Shown here: in pieces, positions 10,701-20,966 of the stretch
How the letters are laid out: each line of letters opens with the position of its first letter
Position numbering within the stretch: the stretch's first letter is position 1
Assembly: GCA_023630585.1 (NCBI GenBank)
Contig: CM042547.1
Location: 4,879,368 to 4,943,367 of the forward strand
Length of the DNA stretch: 64,000 nt
Origin: Cranoglanis bouderius
Taxonomy: Eukaryota; Chordata; Actinopteri; Siluriformes; Cranoglanididae
Direction: 5' to 3'
The notes under the pieces: model-generated
The model's database searches: none
Seen by the model: the letters and a program-made list of their open reading frames with translations, nothing else
What the model was told of the DNA's origin: nothing
Translations under genes and position numbers: made by a program

Positions 10701-13700
10701 TATTTAGAGTACAGACATCATGTGTCTGAGAACATTAACAACGTGCATGAGGACTTGTATGCAACGTGTGTAACACGTGTAAATGTTAATACGTTTTCTG
10801 TGAGAAGACTTCTATTTAGCATAGTGTGTGTGTCAGATGTAAAGCTGTAACTAAGAAAACATCTTCAGGACGGAGGGCTTTGCGTTTTTTTTTTTTTTTG
10901 GTCTTATTAACTTCAGTAGGGAGACAAACAGAGAGGCTGTTGAGCGATTGTTTATAGTTATTATAACAAGTGATAACAGGAACTAACATTTTGCAAAAAT
11001 TAAATGAAAATGCATAAAAAGGTTTTATTATTAAAACTGCAATCATTGGCAAATTGCTTTAGTGTAAGAGGACTATAACACTCTTGTTTGCTGTTATTGG
11101 AAAATAATCAACTTTCGTTATATCACACTATGCAACTAGTAAAACGCTACCCAGTCACTGACTATTATTCTGTAACAGCAAGCTCTGGCTTGTCTTAATT
11201 CTTATGTGTGGTACAGCATGAAGAGGGACTTGATCGTGATATGAAAATGTATAACGTGCCTGCCTAGCATTTTATTATCATTATCATTACATATGTAACT
11301 AAACATTATTTTCTACCGTTTTTCTTCCTCCCACTCCACAGAGCAGGCTATCTATAACCGTCCTCGGCCGGTGGACCGCTCGCGTCTGAAGGAAAGCAGA
11401 GACAGTCTGGAGGCCTATCAGCTGGCTCAGAGACTACAGTCCATGGTGACTATCAATTTAGAAACACATTAAACACGTGTGTTTATTTATTTAGCATCCC
11501 AGATCATATCACTGACTGTGTATTATTGTCACCTAATATTAGCAGCTACAGCCAGGCATACGTGTAGTAGCTCAAGAAGCATCTCATATATGTAGCTAAT
11601 GTTTGCAGCAGCTAGATTTGCATTCACTATATCCCTAACCCTAACCCTTTTTGGACTTTTTTTTTTTTTAAATGTTTATCTGTTTGTTTTATTTGTCTTT
11701 AAAGCGCACAAGGAAACGACGAGTACGTGATGCCTTTGGGAACTGGTGTGATGCCCGAGACCTGGAGGGCCAGACCTATGAGGTACTGGAATCACACGTG
11801 TTTCACACACGTGATGTGTTTTTCTTTACTGTAATCGCTGGCTAATTGCTTTGGTAAACTAGGGGATAGAGTAGACTTTGGGATATGCAGTTATAGGAAA
11901 ATAATCAACTTTGGTATGGTAATGCATCACACTACCCTGCCACTGATTGTTTTCCTATAACAACACACCCTGTGGTATTTTATTGCTTACTTACCTTAAT
12001 TTTTAAGCTTTTTAATCATTTTTATTCAGAATTTTTAATTCATGAATTTATGATCAGTCCATTCCTGATTGTGTCTGGAAAATTATTACTGATTAAGTCT
12101 GAAGTTCGAAAATTTCGTCCTTTTTGCCTATCAGCATCTGAGTGCAGAGGAACTGGCCCTTAGGAGAGAGGAGATGAGAAAGAGGCAACCAAAGCCCTGC
12201 AAACTCCCTAAGCGAGGGTGAGTGTATCTGTGTAACTGCATCAGCTCATTTGCTGTTGGGAGCAGATACAGTACACTGTGTGTTGGGACAAGATCCGAGT
12301 TCAGTTGAAATAAAGTGTTTTCTGCTTTGCAGCTCTTTTGATCCGTTCCAGCTTATCCAGTGCAAAGCCTTTGGAGAGGAAAGACGGGTAAACCTCTCGC
12401 AATCGCACTGGTTATACTATAAATCTACATGTAGTGTATGAACATGTAAACCGTACCTTTTTTGATCTTCAGGAACCGTTCCAAGTGATAGTGTGTGCCG
12501 AAGCTCTGGTTGTCATGGATGTGGTATGTTTACAGTGCTTGGTTATGAAATTAAGATTCTGAATGGACAGGCTTAGGGACTGTACAGCACCACCATGCAC
12601 ACACAGCAATCATTTTAACACCAGACACATTTTAACATCTAGACGTTAAAAAATACAACAAGAACTCTAATACAGAAAGTGAAACTGAAACAGCATGTAC
12701 ACTACGAATGTGACCGAATATGAATATATTATTCGGAATGAACAGATAACTTGTTCTAAAATGGTGCAAATACAGATATGAATATGAGGCACACTATTTG
12801 CTTTTTTTTTTTTGTCTATCATCAGTGTTTTGATCCAGAAACCCGAGCTCTGAAATAAAACCATATTTCTGCCATATCTCTATAAAAACTGACCCAAAAG
12901 TTACAAAAGAAGTATTCTTTTATTTCTTAACTCTTTTTACCAGAGGCCAAAAAATGGAATTTGCACATGTTTTTGGGGTGCTCGTGTTCAGCATTGAATT
13001 AATTTGTGATGCCATTAACCACTACTGTGGAGTTTGTGTTATTGTGGAGAGGTGTGAATTATTTGCCCAGCAGAGGGCTCACGCTCCTCCCCTTTCCCAT
13101 CACCCTGCTCACCAGCAGCTAAACACAGAGTCACGATACTCTACACACAGAAACCCAACAGTGCCCTGACTAATCTTATAACAGACTTGCAGTGATAAAA
13201 TAACCAATTTGTTTATACTGATTGAAAATAATAAGTCCAATAAGTCTTATTTCCATTCCTCCAGGAGAACTGTACTGCTAGAAAGGGTTAAATAAATGTA
13301 CTATATCTTCATGAAAAGAAAATCTTTCCCGAAAATCACAAGGCATCGCAATATGTTTAAAGGACCCCATTTTGACTTGCAGCAGCACTGCGTCCCAGCT
13401 TCGAAGTAGATTCGTGTCCATCTGATCTTTCTGCAATGTAACAAACTCAAAACCTTAAGTAAATCTAATCAGTTATTATTATTGTTGTCAACTGTAATCA
13501 GTAGTTCTCTGATTTTGGAAAGATATTGGCTGAGTCCAAAATCGTGTACCGTGACAGTATGTACTGCATTTGATTCAGTCCCTACTGCTCGGCCGTTGAT
13601 ACAGTTGATACAGTACGTACTGACAGGTATATGTGTTCAGTATGTATACAGTCCGGACATATTACTTCCGTCATGTGACCTAAGACATCATAATAATCGC

Positions 13701-16700
13701 AAAAGTTTAACGAGCCCGTCAGATTAGAGCACCTGTTTTTTCTTGTTTAAACCTTCAACAAGTTAACAGTTTACTCAGGTGTTGTTAAACAACTAATACC
13801 TATAGCTAATACCTATAGCACTTACATGTAAAAAGAGCTGACACGCTGACATTTTTGATATCTCCCTTATGGGATAGCGCAGAGTGCACTGGTTCCATAC
13901 TGAATCTCAGTGGAAGCAGCAGGTATTTTTCTCACCTGATGTTTTATTGGGGTGGGGAAAGGTTTCCATGCCCTCTTCTGGTTTAAATCCGAATATAGAT
14001 GCGGACAATTAGAACACTAAAACAGATACGGATATTGTTCTTGTGTCACACCCATAATTGTACACTATGCAAAATTTTCTATAAGCTTACTCATAGAATA
14101 CTCGGTGCTCATTAATAACATCCATGAGACTCGAATGTAATGCCAGTGCCAGAAAATGAACTCCCTTTAGTGCTGCTTGTCCTTAAGAAGCCTTAATTAG
14201 TCTGAAATGACATGTTAGGAATTAAAGGCATTGCATGTTACATTGTCTTAAATTCAAACTTTTGTCTTATATTTTAGGCTACAAGCATTTGTAATCTGTT
14301 TTTATTTTTTTTTAGATAAATAATTGAACCGAAAGTGACTACAGAAGAGCTCACTACCAGTACACATTTTGTTTGAATTAATAGCACATGCCTTCTTTGT
14401 AAAAATGTTTCTCTCTCTTGTGTCAGCATGCTCATGTCTCTATGGGAGAGGTGATCGGACTCCTGGGTGGATCTTACGATCATGAGGACAGAGTGTTGAG
14501 GGTAAGAGCCTTAATCGATTTTGTAACAGATCAGTCAATTCTCCTGATATGGTCTAGCCTGGAACTCTATTTACATAGTGTAGAAGGAAACAAAATTATG
14601 TCTACCCAGAAATCTTATTCAAATGTTATTACATGGTTACTGTAATAGTGTTAGTAATATGGCCAAAGGTTTGTGGACAACTGATCATCACACCCATATG
14701 TGCTTGTTGAACGTCCCAGTGCAGATTTATTCCCCTTTGCTGCAATAACAGCCTCCACTGTTCTGGGAAGGCTTTCCACTAGATTTTGGAGCGTGACTGT
14801 GGGGATGTGTGCTCATTCAGGTACAAGAGCATTAGTGAGGTCAGGTACTGATGTTGGATGAGGAGGTCTGGGGTTCAGTCGGCATTCCAGTTCATCCCAA
14901 AGGTGTTCAGTGGGGTTGAGGTCAGGGCTCTGTGCAGGCCACTCGAGTTCTTCCACTCCAAATTTGGCAGATCATGTCTTCATGCGGCTCGCTTTGTGCA
15001 CAGGGGTATTGTCATGCTGGAACAGGTTTGCGCCTCTTAGATCCAATTAAGTGAAATCTTAATGCTACAGCATACAAAGACATTTTAAACAATTGTGTGT
15101 TTCCAACTTTGTGGCAACAGTTTGGGGAAGAATCACATATGGCTGTGATGGTCAGGTGTTCACATACTTTTGGCCATAAAGTGCAAGTAGCTGATGACGT
15201 GGGTTTGTGTGTGTAGATTTGCGCAGCAGAACCATGTAACAGCCTCAGCACTGGACTGCAGTGTGAAATGGACCCCGTCTCCCAGACTCAAGCATCTGAG
15301 ATGCTTGGGGTCAAAGGTCACAGTGTAGTTGGCTGGTATCACTCGCATCCAGCTTTTGACCCAAACCCTTCACTCAGAGACATTGACACTCAGGCCAAGT
15401 ACCAGGTATGAACGAGAATGTCCGGTGCTTGAAGTACATTGAATTTCGCTTCTTGAATTTTTAATTACTAATGTAATTTAAGTTTGGATTTTTATTAGTC
15501 ACTACTAGACAATGCTGAAAATCCACAGCAGCCCCCTGTCTACAAAATGTAAATGAAGCAAGTTCGCATTTATTTTACTTTTTTAAATTCAAGTGTTTAG
15601 GACCTCTTATGTTGTCATCTATGACTTCCTGTTTCACTGGGGTATAAATATGAGCGGATACAGAGGCCAAATAGAGAGTACACAAATTAAATGAGACAAA
15701 AGTACACAGATCAGCCATAACATTAAAACCACCTGCCTGATATTGTGTAGGTCCCCCTTGTGCTGCTCTGACCTGTCTAGGCATGGACTCCACAAGACCT
15801 CTGAAGGTGTGCTGTGGTGTAAGTTGCTCTGGATAAGGGCGTCCGCCAAATGGCGTAAATGTATCAGACACCAAGACGTTAGCAGCAGGTCCTTTAAGTC
15901 CTGTAAGTTGCGAGGTGGGGCCTCCATAGATTGGACTTGTTTGTCCAGCACATCCCACAGATGCTTGATCGGATTGAGATCTTGGGAAAGGCCAAGTCAA
16001 CACCTTGAACTCTTTGTCATGTTCCTCAAATCATTCCTGAACAGTTTTTGCAGTGTGGCAGGGAGCATTATCCTGCTGAAAGAGGCCACTGACATTAGGG
16101 AATACCGTTGCCATGAAGAGGTGTACTTGGTCTGCAGCAATGTTTAGGTAGGTGGTACGTGTCAAAGTAACATCCACATGACCCAAGGTTTCCCGGCAGA
16201 ACCTTGCCCAGAACATTACACTGCCTCCACCAGCTTGCCGTCTTCCCATAGTGCATCCTGGTTCCATCTCTTCCCCAGGTAAGAGACGCACACGCACCTG
16301 GCTGTCCACATGATGTAAAAGAAAACGTGATTCATCAGACCAGGCCACGTTCTTCCATTGCTCCATGATCCAGTTCTGATGCTCACATGCTCATTGTAGG
16401 TGCTTTCGGCGGTGAACAGGGGTCAGCATGGGCACACTGAATGGTCTGCGGCTATGCAGCCCCATACACACCAAGCTGCTATGCACTGTTTTATCATAGC
16501 CAGTAACTTTTTCAGCAGTTTGTGCTACAGTAGCTCTTCTGTGGGATCGGACCAGACAGGCCTTCTCTCCCCAAGCGCATCAATGACCCTGTCGCCGGTT
16601 CACTGGTTGTCCTTCCTTGGACCAATTTTGGTAGGCACTGCATACCGGGAACACCCCACAAGACCTGCTGTTTTGGAGATGCTCTGACCCAGTCGTCTAG

Positions 16701-17001
16701 CCGTCACAATTTAGCCCTTGTCAAAGTCGCTCAGATCCTTACGCTTGCCCATTTTTCCTGCCTACAACACATCAACTTCGAGAACTGACTGTTCACTTGC
16801 TGCTTAATATATCCCACCCCTTTACAGTTGCCATCGTTACAAGATAAGTAATGTTATTCACTTCACCTGTTAGTTTTAATGTTATGGCTGGTCTGTGTAT
16901 GTTGACCTTTTTAAATCAGGCAATAAATCTAACAAATATCCAAATATCTACATACCTGAAAATGTCCATGTCTACAGTTAGGATAATAATTAAGAAGTAT
17001 A

Positions 17002-17047
<46 letters not shown>

Positions 17048-17816
17048 AACTTCTGTCTTCTTTGACCTCCAGAATTATTTCTCTCGAGGAGGAGCTCCAT
17101 TTATAGGAATGATTGTGAGCCCATATAACCCCAGTAACTCCTCCCCTGTGTCCCAGAATACGTGTCTGCTAGTGCAGGAAGAGACTGGATCTGCTGGCAC
17201 TCAGAGTATGTACTTCCTCTCTTCAACTAAAAGTTCAAACTATGCAAGCAACATAATTCTTTAGAGTATAAACAACGTGGGCCAGGTGTAAATCTCTAGA
17301 AATTTTAAATATTGCAAAACCCCTGAACACATGAAGTATATGTTTCGTGCCAACCCATTATCTGAAAAATGTTTGTTATTCTGTGATGCATGTGTTTGTC
17401 TTAGAGCTTCCGTACAAGTTTGAGTATCAAGTCTCCACTGAGCCTCCAGACTTGACAGAAGTGATGAGAAGAGCAGAATGGGTGGTGTTCAAGTACAGGC
17501 AGTCGTATGGGTTGGTGCATTTCTGTCCTATACAACAAACACCAGTTTGAATGATATGTCATTTTTGTTTCTTACATTACCCCGGATGCACCGGGAACGT
17601 TAACGGAATACTCCTGCGTGCTTTTAACTTAATCTATTGTATCTAATCTGTAGCTTATGGAAGAATAGATCAGACGGGAGTCTCAACGCGATTCACAACT
17701 ACTGTAGATGATGTGAATTCAAAACCACAAATAACAGTCTTTTGATGAGAAAGACATGAGAGAATGTCTTACTGAAGCTGTTCTTATGCCGTTTTCTGTG
17801 TAAACTCTAGAGACTG

Positions 17817-17852
<36 letters not shown>

Positions 17853-18733
17853 ACCACAGGAGATCAGCAGTTTATGAAATACTCAAACCATGCCATGTTT
17901 AAAGTCACAGTGATCACACATTTCCTCATTCTGTTGTTTGCTGTGATCATAACTGAAGCTCTTGACCTGTACCTGCAAGATTCTTTGAATTGCGCTACTG
18001 CCACATGATTGGCAGATTAGATAACTGCATGAATGTTCCTAATAAAGTGGACCGTGAGTGTATTTTCAGCATTAGTGTTTATTGACTCAACTGCTCTTAG
18101 GAGTTTAGAGCAATTAGTGTTTTCTCAGTACAGCATAATGTGTAGAAATTCTGGAGCATGGTAATGTACGCCACCTGTGTCACGTTTTTCACCGTGTGAT
18201 CCTCTCTGTGGGTTTCTCCTGCAGGTCTGTGCCCATGGAAAGACTCTACCGCAGCGATTCCTCACTCACATGCCTGGAAAAGGTAATGACCTAGGATGAA
18301 TTAGGATCAGCTTTTCTTCTCATTTCCTTCAAATATATGGAGGTTAAGTCTAACTGTAATTGTTCCACAGATGCTCACATCACTTAGGACGATTCTGGCA
18401 GAGATCCCGGAGACGGAGACCTTTCTGTTCCAGATCGAAGCGTTGTTCGTTACACATTTCATAGATAAGCAAGAGACAGAGCAAGCTTCTGGCTCGTCCT
18501 CTCATCTTCATGAGCAACTGAAACAGTTTCCTTCACGCACGTTCACCACCTCCGAGCTGATGGACAGTAGTGAGGTCTTGGACTATGAGGAGATGTGTTC
18601 TAATGAGGAGCAGTCCATCATTAACGCTAGCAGTTCTGGTAAAGGTTTTAATAGCTCAAGTTCTGGAAACCAAGTTGTAGCTGGTAAGGAAGTAAATATA
18701 CCTCTTGTACCATCAGCAAAACCTGAGTATTGA
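4735..18733 (+). CDS. mysm1: MYSM1, histone H2A deubiquitinase (SANT-SWIRM-MPN/JAMM), complete, 19 coding exons
   Basis: Exons: 4735-4790, 5550-5622, 5729-5814, 7361-7433, 7560-7658, 8155-8617, 9759-9960, 10045-10175, 11342-11445, 11705-11782, 12135-12217, 12333-12387, 12473-12523, 14427-14501, 15217-15405, 17073-17205, 17405-17510, 18225-18282, 18371-18733. All introns are GT-AG with matching phases; the total is 2478 nt, 825 aa (human 828). The start MADDVDVDIEGD resembles the human N-terminus. The SANT domain is at about residues 81-129 (RRWTKIAKLIGTR), SWIRM at about 319-417 (KTPERYLKIRNYILDQW), and the MPN domain from about 502. The zinc JAMM motif GWYHSHPAFDPN has His585, His587, Ser595 and Asp598 all present, so it should be active. 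In mammals MYSM1 is a nuclear enzyme that removes monoubiquitin from H2A-K119, with roles in transcription and haematopoiesis. The acidic linker in exon 6 is shorter than in human and the C-terminal tail is longer. Introns hold many transposons, but no exon is broken. Confidence 0.97.
5138..5381. mobile_element. MITE, family B, in mysm1 intron 1
   Basis: Terminal inverted repeats are AACAATAGAAACC at the left and GGTTTCTATTGTT at the right. The interior is TAATGGTTTTAATGG-like. A second copy at 21454-21675 has the same ends and interior order. Confidence 0.75.
5855..6110 (-). mobile_element. Mariner-type fragment with HTH-coding remnant (mysm1 intron 3)
   Basis: The - strand at about 6056-5870 encodes a helix-turn-helix remnant with INKFKKTGSVEDHPRSGRP, the N-terminal DNA-binding part of mariner/IS630-type transposases (DUF4817-like). 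The edge CAGGGTCCCACAACTC resembles the terminus at 6497. No catalytic DDE part is present. Confidence 0.65.
6497..7095 (+). mobile_element. Mariner-type non-autonomous element with an inverted internal fragment (mysm1 intron 3)
   Basis: The left end is CAGGGTGTCCCAAAAGTCTC; a matching inverted end sits near 6846-6866, and a second outer end AGGGACACCCTG is at about 7084-7095. Between them, 6602-6860 carries the same HTH remnant as 5855-6110, here on the + strand and frameshifted. A stretch near 6990-7010 repeats part of it in inverted orientation. Confidence 0.65.
8726..9721. mobile_element. About 1 kb non-autonomous DNA transposon, hAT-like (mysm1 intron 6)
   Basis: The left terminus AGGCCTGTCACCATAA and right terminus TTATCGTGACAGGCCT form a near-perfect inverted pair. 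The interior is AT-rich and non-coding, with repeated CGATA/TCGATA words. I recall similar ends in teleost hAT-type MITEs. I could not settle a target-site duplication. Confidence 0.6.
10910..11180 (-). mobile_element. Non-autonomous repeat, family A/C, in mysm1 intron 8
   Basis: On the - strand it starts GCTGTTACAGAATAATAG, then CAATAACAGCAAACAAG, CAATTTGCCAATGATTGC and GTTCCTGTTATCACTTG. This is the same block order as 3428-3650 and 21384-21950. The head piece (11090-11180) is itself an imperfect palindrome. Confidence 0.6.
11889..11962. mobile_element. Very short palindromic MITE (74 bp) in mysm1 intron 10
   Basis: GTTATAGGAAAATAATCA at the left and TGATTGTTTTCCTATAAC at the right form an inverted pair around about 38 bp. 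It shares ends with the head of the A/C repeat (11090-11180, 21384). Confidence 0.65.
12524..14426. other. mysm1 intron 13, nothing firmly recognised
   Basis: A 1.9 kb intron. A stretch at about 13525-13690 (GAGTCCAAAATCGTG, GTACTGACAGGTATATG) looks like half of a fish MITE, but I could not find its partner. No exon fits between the flanking phase-0 junctions. Confidence 0.4.
14658..15178 (-). mobile_element. Tc1-derived element with C-terminal transposase remnant (mysm1 intron 14)
   Basis: Termini TATGGCCAAAGGTTTGTGG and CACATACTTTTGGCCATA form about 35-bp inverted repeats. The - strand retains the end of a Tc1 DDE domain (FQHDNTPVHKA, then LEWPAQSPDLNPTEHLWDEL). The catalytic-domain start and HTH are missing. 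A truncated relative is at 40163-40425. Confidence 0.75.
15705..16898 (-). mobile_element. Tc1-like transposon, nearly full length, degenerate (mysm1 intron 15)
   Basis: Inverted ends: CACAGATCAGCCATAACATT at the left and ATGTTATGGCTGGTCTGTG at the right. The - strand from ATG 16752 downward encodes a Tc1 transposase with several stops. The best-preserved piece (16366-16031) has WSDESRF, GGGSVMFW and LFQQDNAPCHTAKTVQE. A LINE/SINE-tail-like segment (15817-15862) interrupts the C-terminal part. Confidence 0.85.
17002..17047. repeat. (GTCT)n/(TC)n microsatellite next to a mysm1 acceptor
   Basis: GTCTGTCT repeats pass into a TC run about 25 bp before the acceptor of exon 16 (AG at 17071-17072), forming part of its pyrimidine tract. 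Confidence 0.9.
17806..18062 (-). mobile_element. Solo end of a Tc1-like element (mysm1 intron 17)
   Basis: It matches the end portion of 19117-19980 and 1598-2328 (CTCTAGAGACTGTTGTGTG, GGAGATCAGCAGTTTATG, TTCCTAATAAAGTGG). An internal (GT)n expansion occupies 17819-17848. Confidence 0.75.
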
Positions 18734-19116
18734 CATCCATCTGACCCGATGAGCAGCTAAGTTATTAAGGAGAGCTCCTGTTGTTGCAGATACTAATATT
18801 ATTCAGCTGTGTTTTGTAGTAAGACCAATAATCATTTGCAAAGTACTGTACCTCATGTTGATATAAATTTGGCAGCAATTAAACATCTCATTGTAACAGC
18901 ACAGATGCACTGAAAGCTAGTCAGTGTTAACCATGTACAGTGTGTTAACTTGCTAAGTGAGTTTTGTACTTGCTCTCTCTCGATTATCTGTCTATTGCTC
19001 TCTTTGATCTTATTTTTCCATTTTAGCTGCTGACAAACAGCAAACACTCATTCATTAGGATCTCTTAAGTGTTTCTTAACCCTACAGTGTTGTATATAAA
19101 TCAAATCTGGACATTA

Positions 19117-19980
19117 CACTCGCTGAACACTTTATAAGGAACACTAATTATTTGTGGCATGACTTTTGCTTTGTGACATGGTGCATTATCATTCTGGACG
19201 TAGCCATTAGAAGATGGTAAATTGTGGCCATGAAGGGACGCACATGGTCAGCAACAATACTCAGATAGGTTGTGGCATTCAAGCGATGATTGATTGGTAT
19301 TAAAGGGGCCAAAGTCACACCTCCACCAGCCTGGACTGTTGACACGAGGCAGGTTGGGTCCATGGACTCATGTTGTTGGCACCAAATTCTGACCCTACCA
19401 ACTGTGTTCCTCAGCAGAAATCGAGATTCATCAGACTAGACTACGTTTTTCCAGTCTTCAGCTGCCTCAGCTTTCTGTTCTTGGCTGACAGAAGTGGAAC
19501 CCGACGTGGTCTTCTGCTGTTGTAGCCCATCACCCTCAAGGTTCGACGTATTGTGCGTTCTGAGATGCTTTTCTGCTCGCCACATTTGTACGGAGTGATT
19601 ATCTGAGTTCGAACCAGTCTGACCGTTCTCCGTTGATCTCTCTCATCAACGCAGCGTTTCTGTCCACAGAACTGACACTCAATGGCTGTTTTTTTTCCTT
19701 TATTGCACCGTTCTGAGTAAACTCTAGATACTGTTGTGTGTGAAAATCCCAGGAGATCAGCAGTTATAGAAATACACAAACCAGCCCAGTCTGGCACCAA
19801 CAACCATGCCACAGTCAAAATCACTGAGATCACATTTATTCCCTATTCTGATGGTCGATGTGAACATTACCCAAAACTACTGGCCCGCATGATTTTATGC
19901 ATCACGCTGCTGCCACATGACTGGCTGATTAGATAACTACATTAATGAATAGGTGTGCAGGTGTTCCTAATAAAGTGCTA
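19117..19980 (-). mobile_element. Tc1-like transposon copy downstream of mysm1
   Basis: The left end CACTCGCTGAACACTTTATA and right end GTTCCTAATAAAGTGC form the inverted repeat. The - strand at 19833-19441 retains transposase helix-turn-helix coding (LLGFSHTTVSRVY, then RRPRRVPLLSAKN). The catalytic half (19363-19148) is broken and lacks a continuous frame. Confidence 0.8.
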
Positions 19981-20137
19981 CAGTACAGATACAGTATAAG
20001 CCTCACTCTGTTAGCATTGGTGATGTCATTAAGGACTACACTCGAAGTATACTTGATTTTCTTTTTTCTTTAAAATGTTTAAAGGCTGGTGGTGTCAGTC
20101 TCTTGAATAATCATTGTGGAACACTTTCTTGTTTTGT

Positions 20138-20143
20138 AATAAA
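20138..20143 (+). terminator. Candidate polyadenylation signal for mysm1
   Basis: AATAAA in a non-repeat context, 1.4 kb after the mysm1 stop. The only earlier AATAAA I saw lies inside the Tc1 end at 19969-19974. Either could be used; this is inference from position. Confidence 0.3.
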
Positions 20144-20966
20144 GTAATTATTTTGTAGCTAGTTCGTTTCTTTTCATTGGCTAAGAGTCTTTCAGTTGAA
20201 GACCACAACCAACCAAACAAACAAACAAACAAACAAAAAAAAGATGAAATGTGGTGTAGTCCTATTTCCATAATTAAAAAAATACTGTTTCAGGTAAGTA
20301 TTGGTGTGCGTTAGGGAAATTGTATGAATGTGATGAATGCTGTTCATTCAGACGAATTATTAGTTATTCGGACAAAAATATCTGCAAAGTGATCAAATAA
20401 AACAAGTCTACAAATCTTGTGTGATCGACATCCCCGGAGGGAACCTTAACCATATAGGCTGTTCAAGAGTGGACTGTTTTGGATGTAACACTCGACCTCG
20501 ACCGCTCGGTCAAACCTCGAAACAGACGAGTGGAATATGGCACTGTTAGTGAAACTGAACTGAAGATAAATGTGTTTTATATGTAACACTCTGATAAACT
20601 TTGAGGTCACCGGAGTTTTGTCCAGTTAGTCGATCTTACCCAGCTGAGTGTCCTCCGTTCCTTAGCTAAGTGTGTCCGGCTACAACAACAACAACAACAA
20701 CAACACCCAGCCTACTTTAACATCCTGTTTAGTTTCGGCTTCAGTCTGGCGAAAGTTACAAGCATAATGTGCGAATCTACATCGCACCCAGTCTCTCACT
20801 TCCGCTAGTGGGAACGTTTTCTCTTGCAGCAAATGACAGTGCATGTACTGTTGTGTGCGTGTATGTAGCTTCGCTACGATTAATTAGTTTAACAAGTTCT
20901 CGCACAACTTTGACAGCTAGCTATAATTTAGGTTGGTAGCAGTCTGCCCGCAGCTTTCCAGCAGAA

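Noticed and set aside
11630..11652. CCCTAACCCTAACCC, telomere-like repeat in mysm1 intron 10
   Set aside because: Only about two and a half units; too short to call an interstitial telomere.
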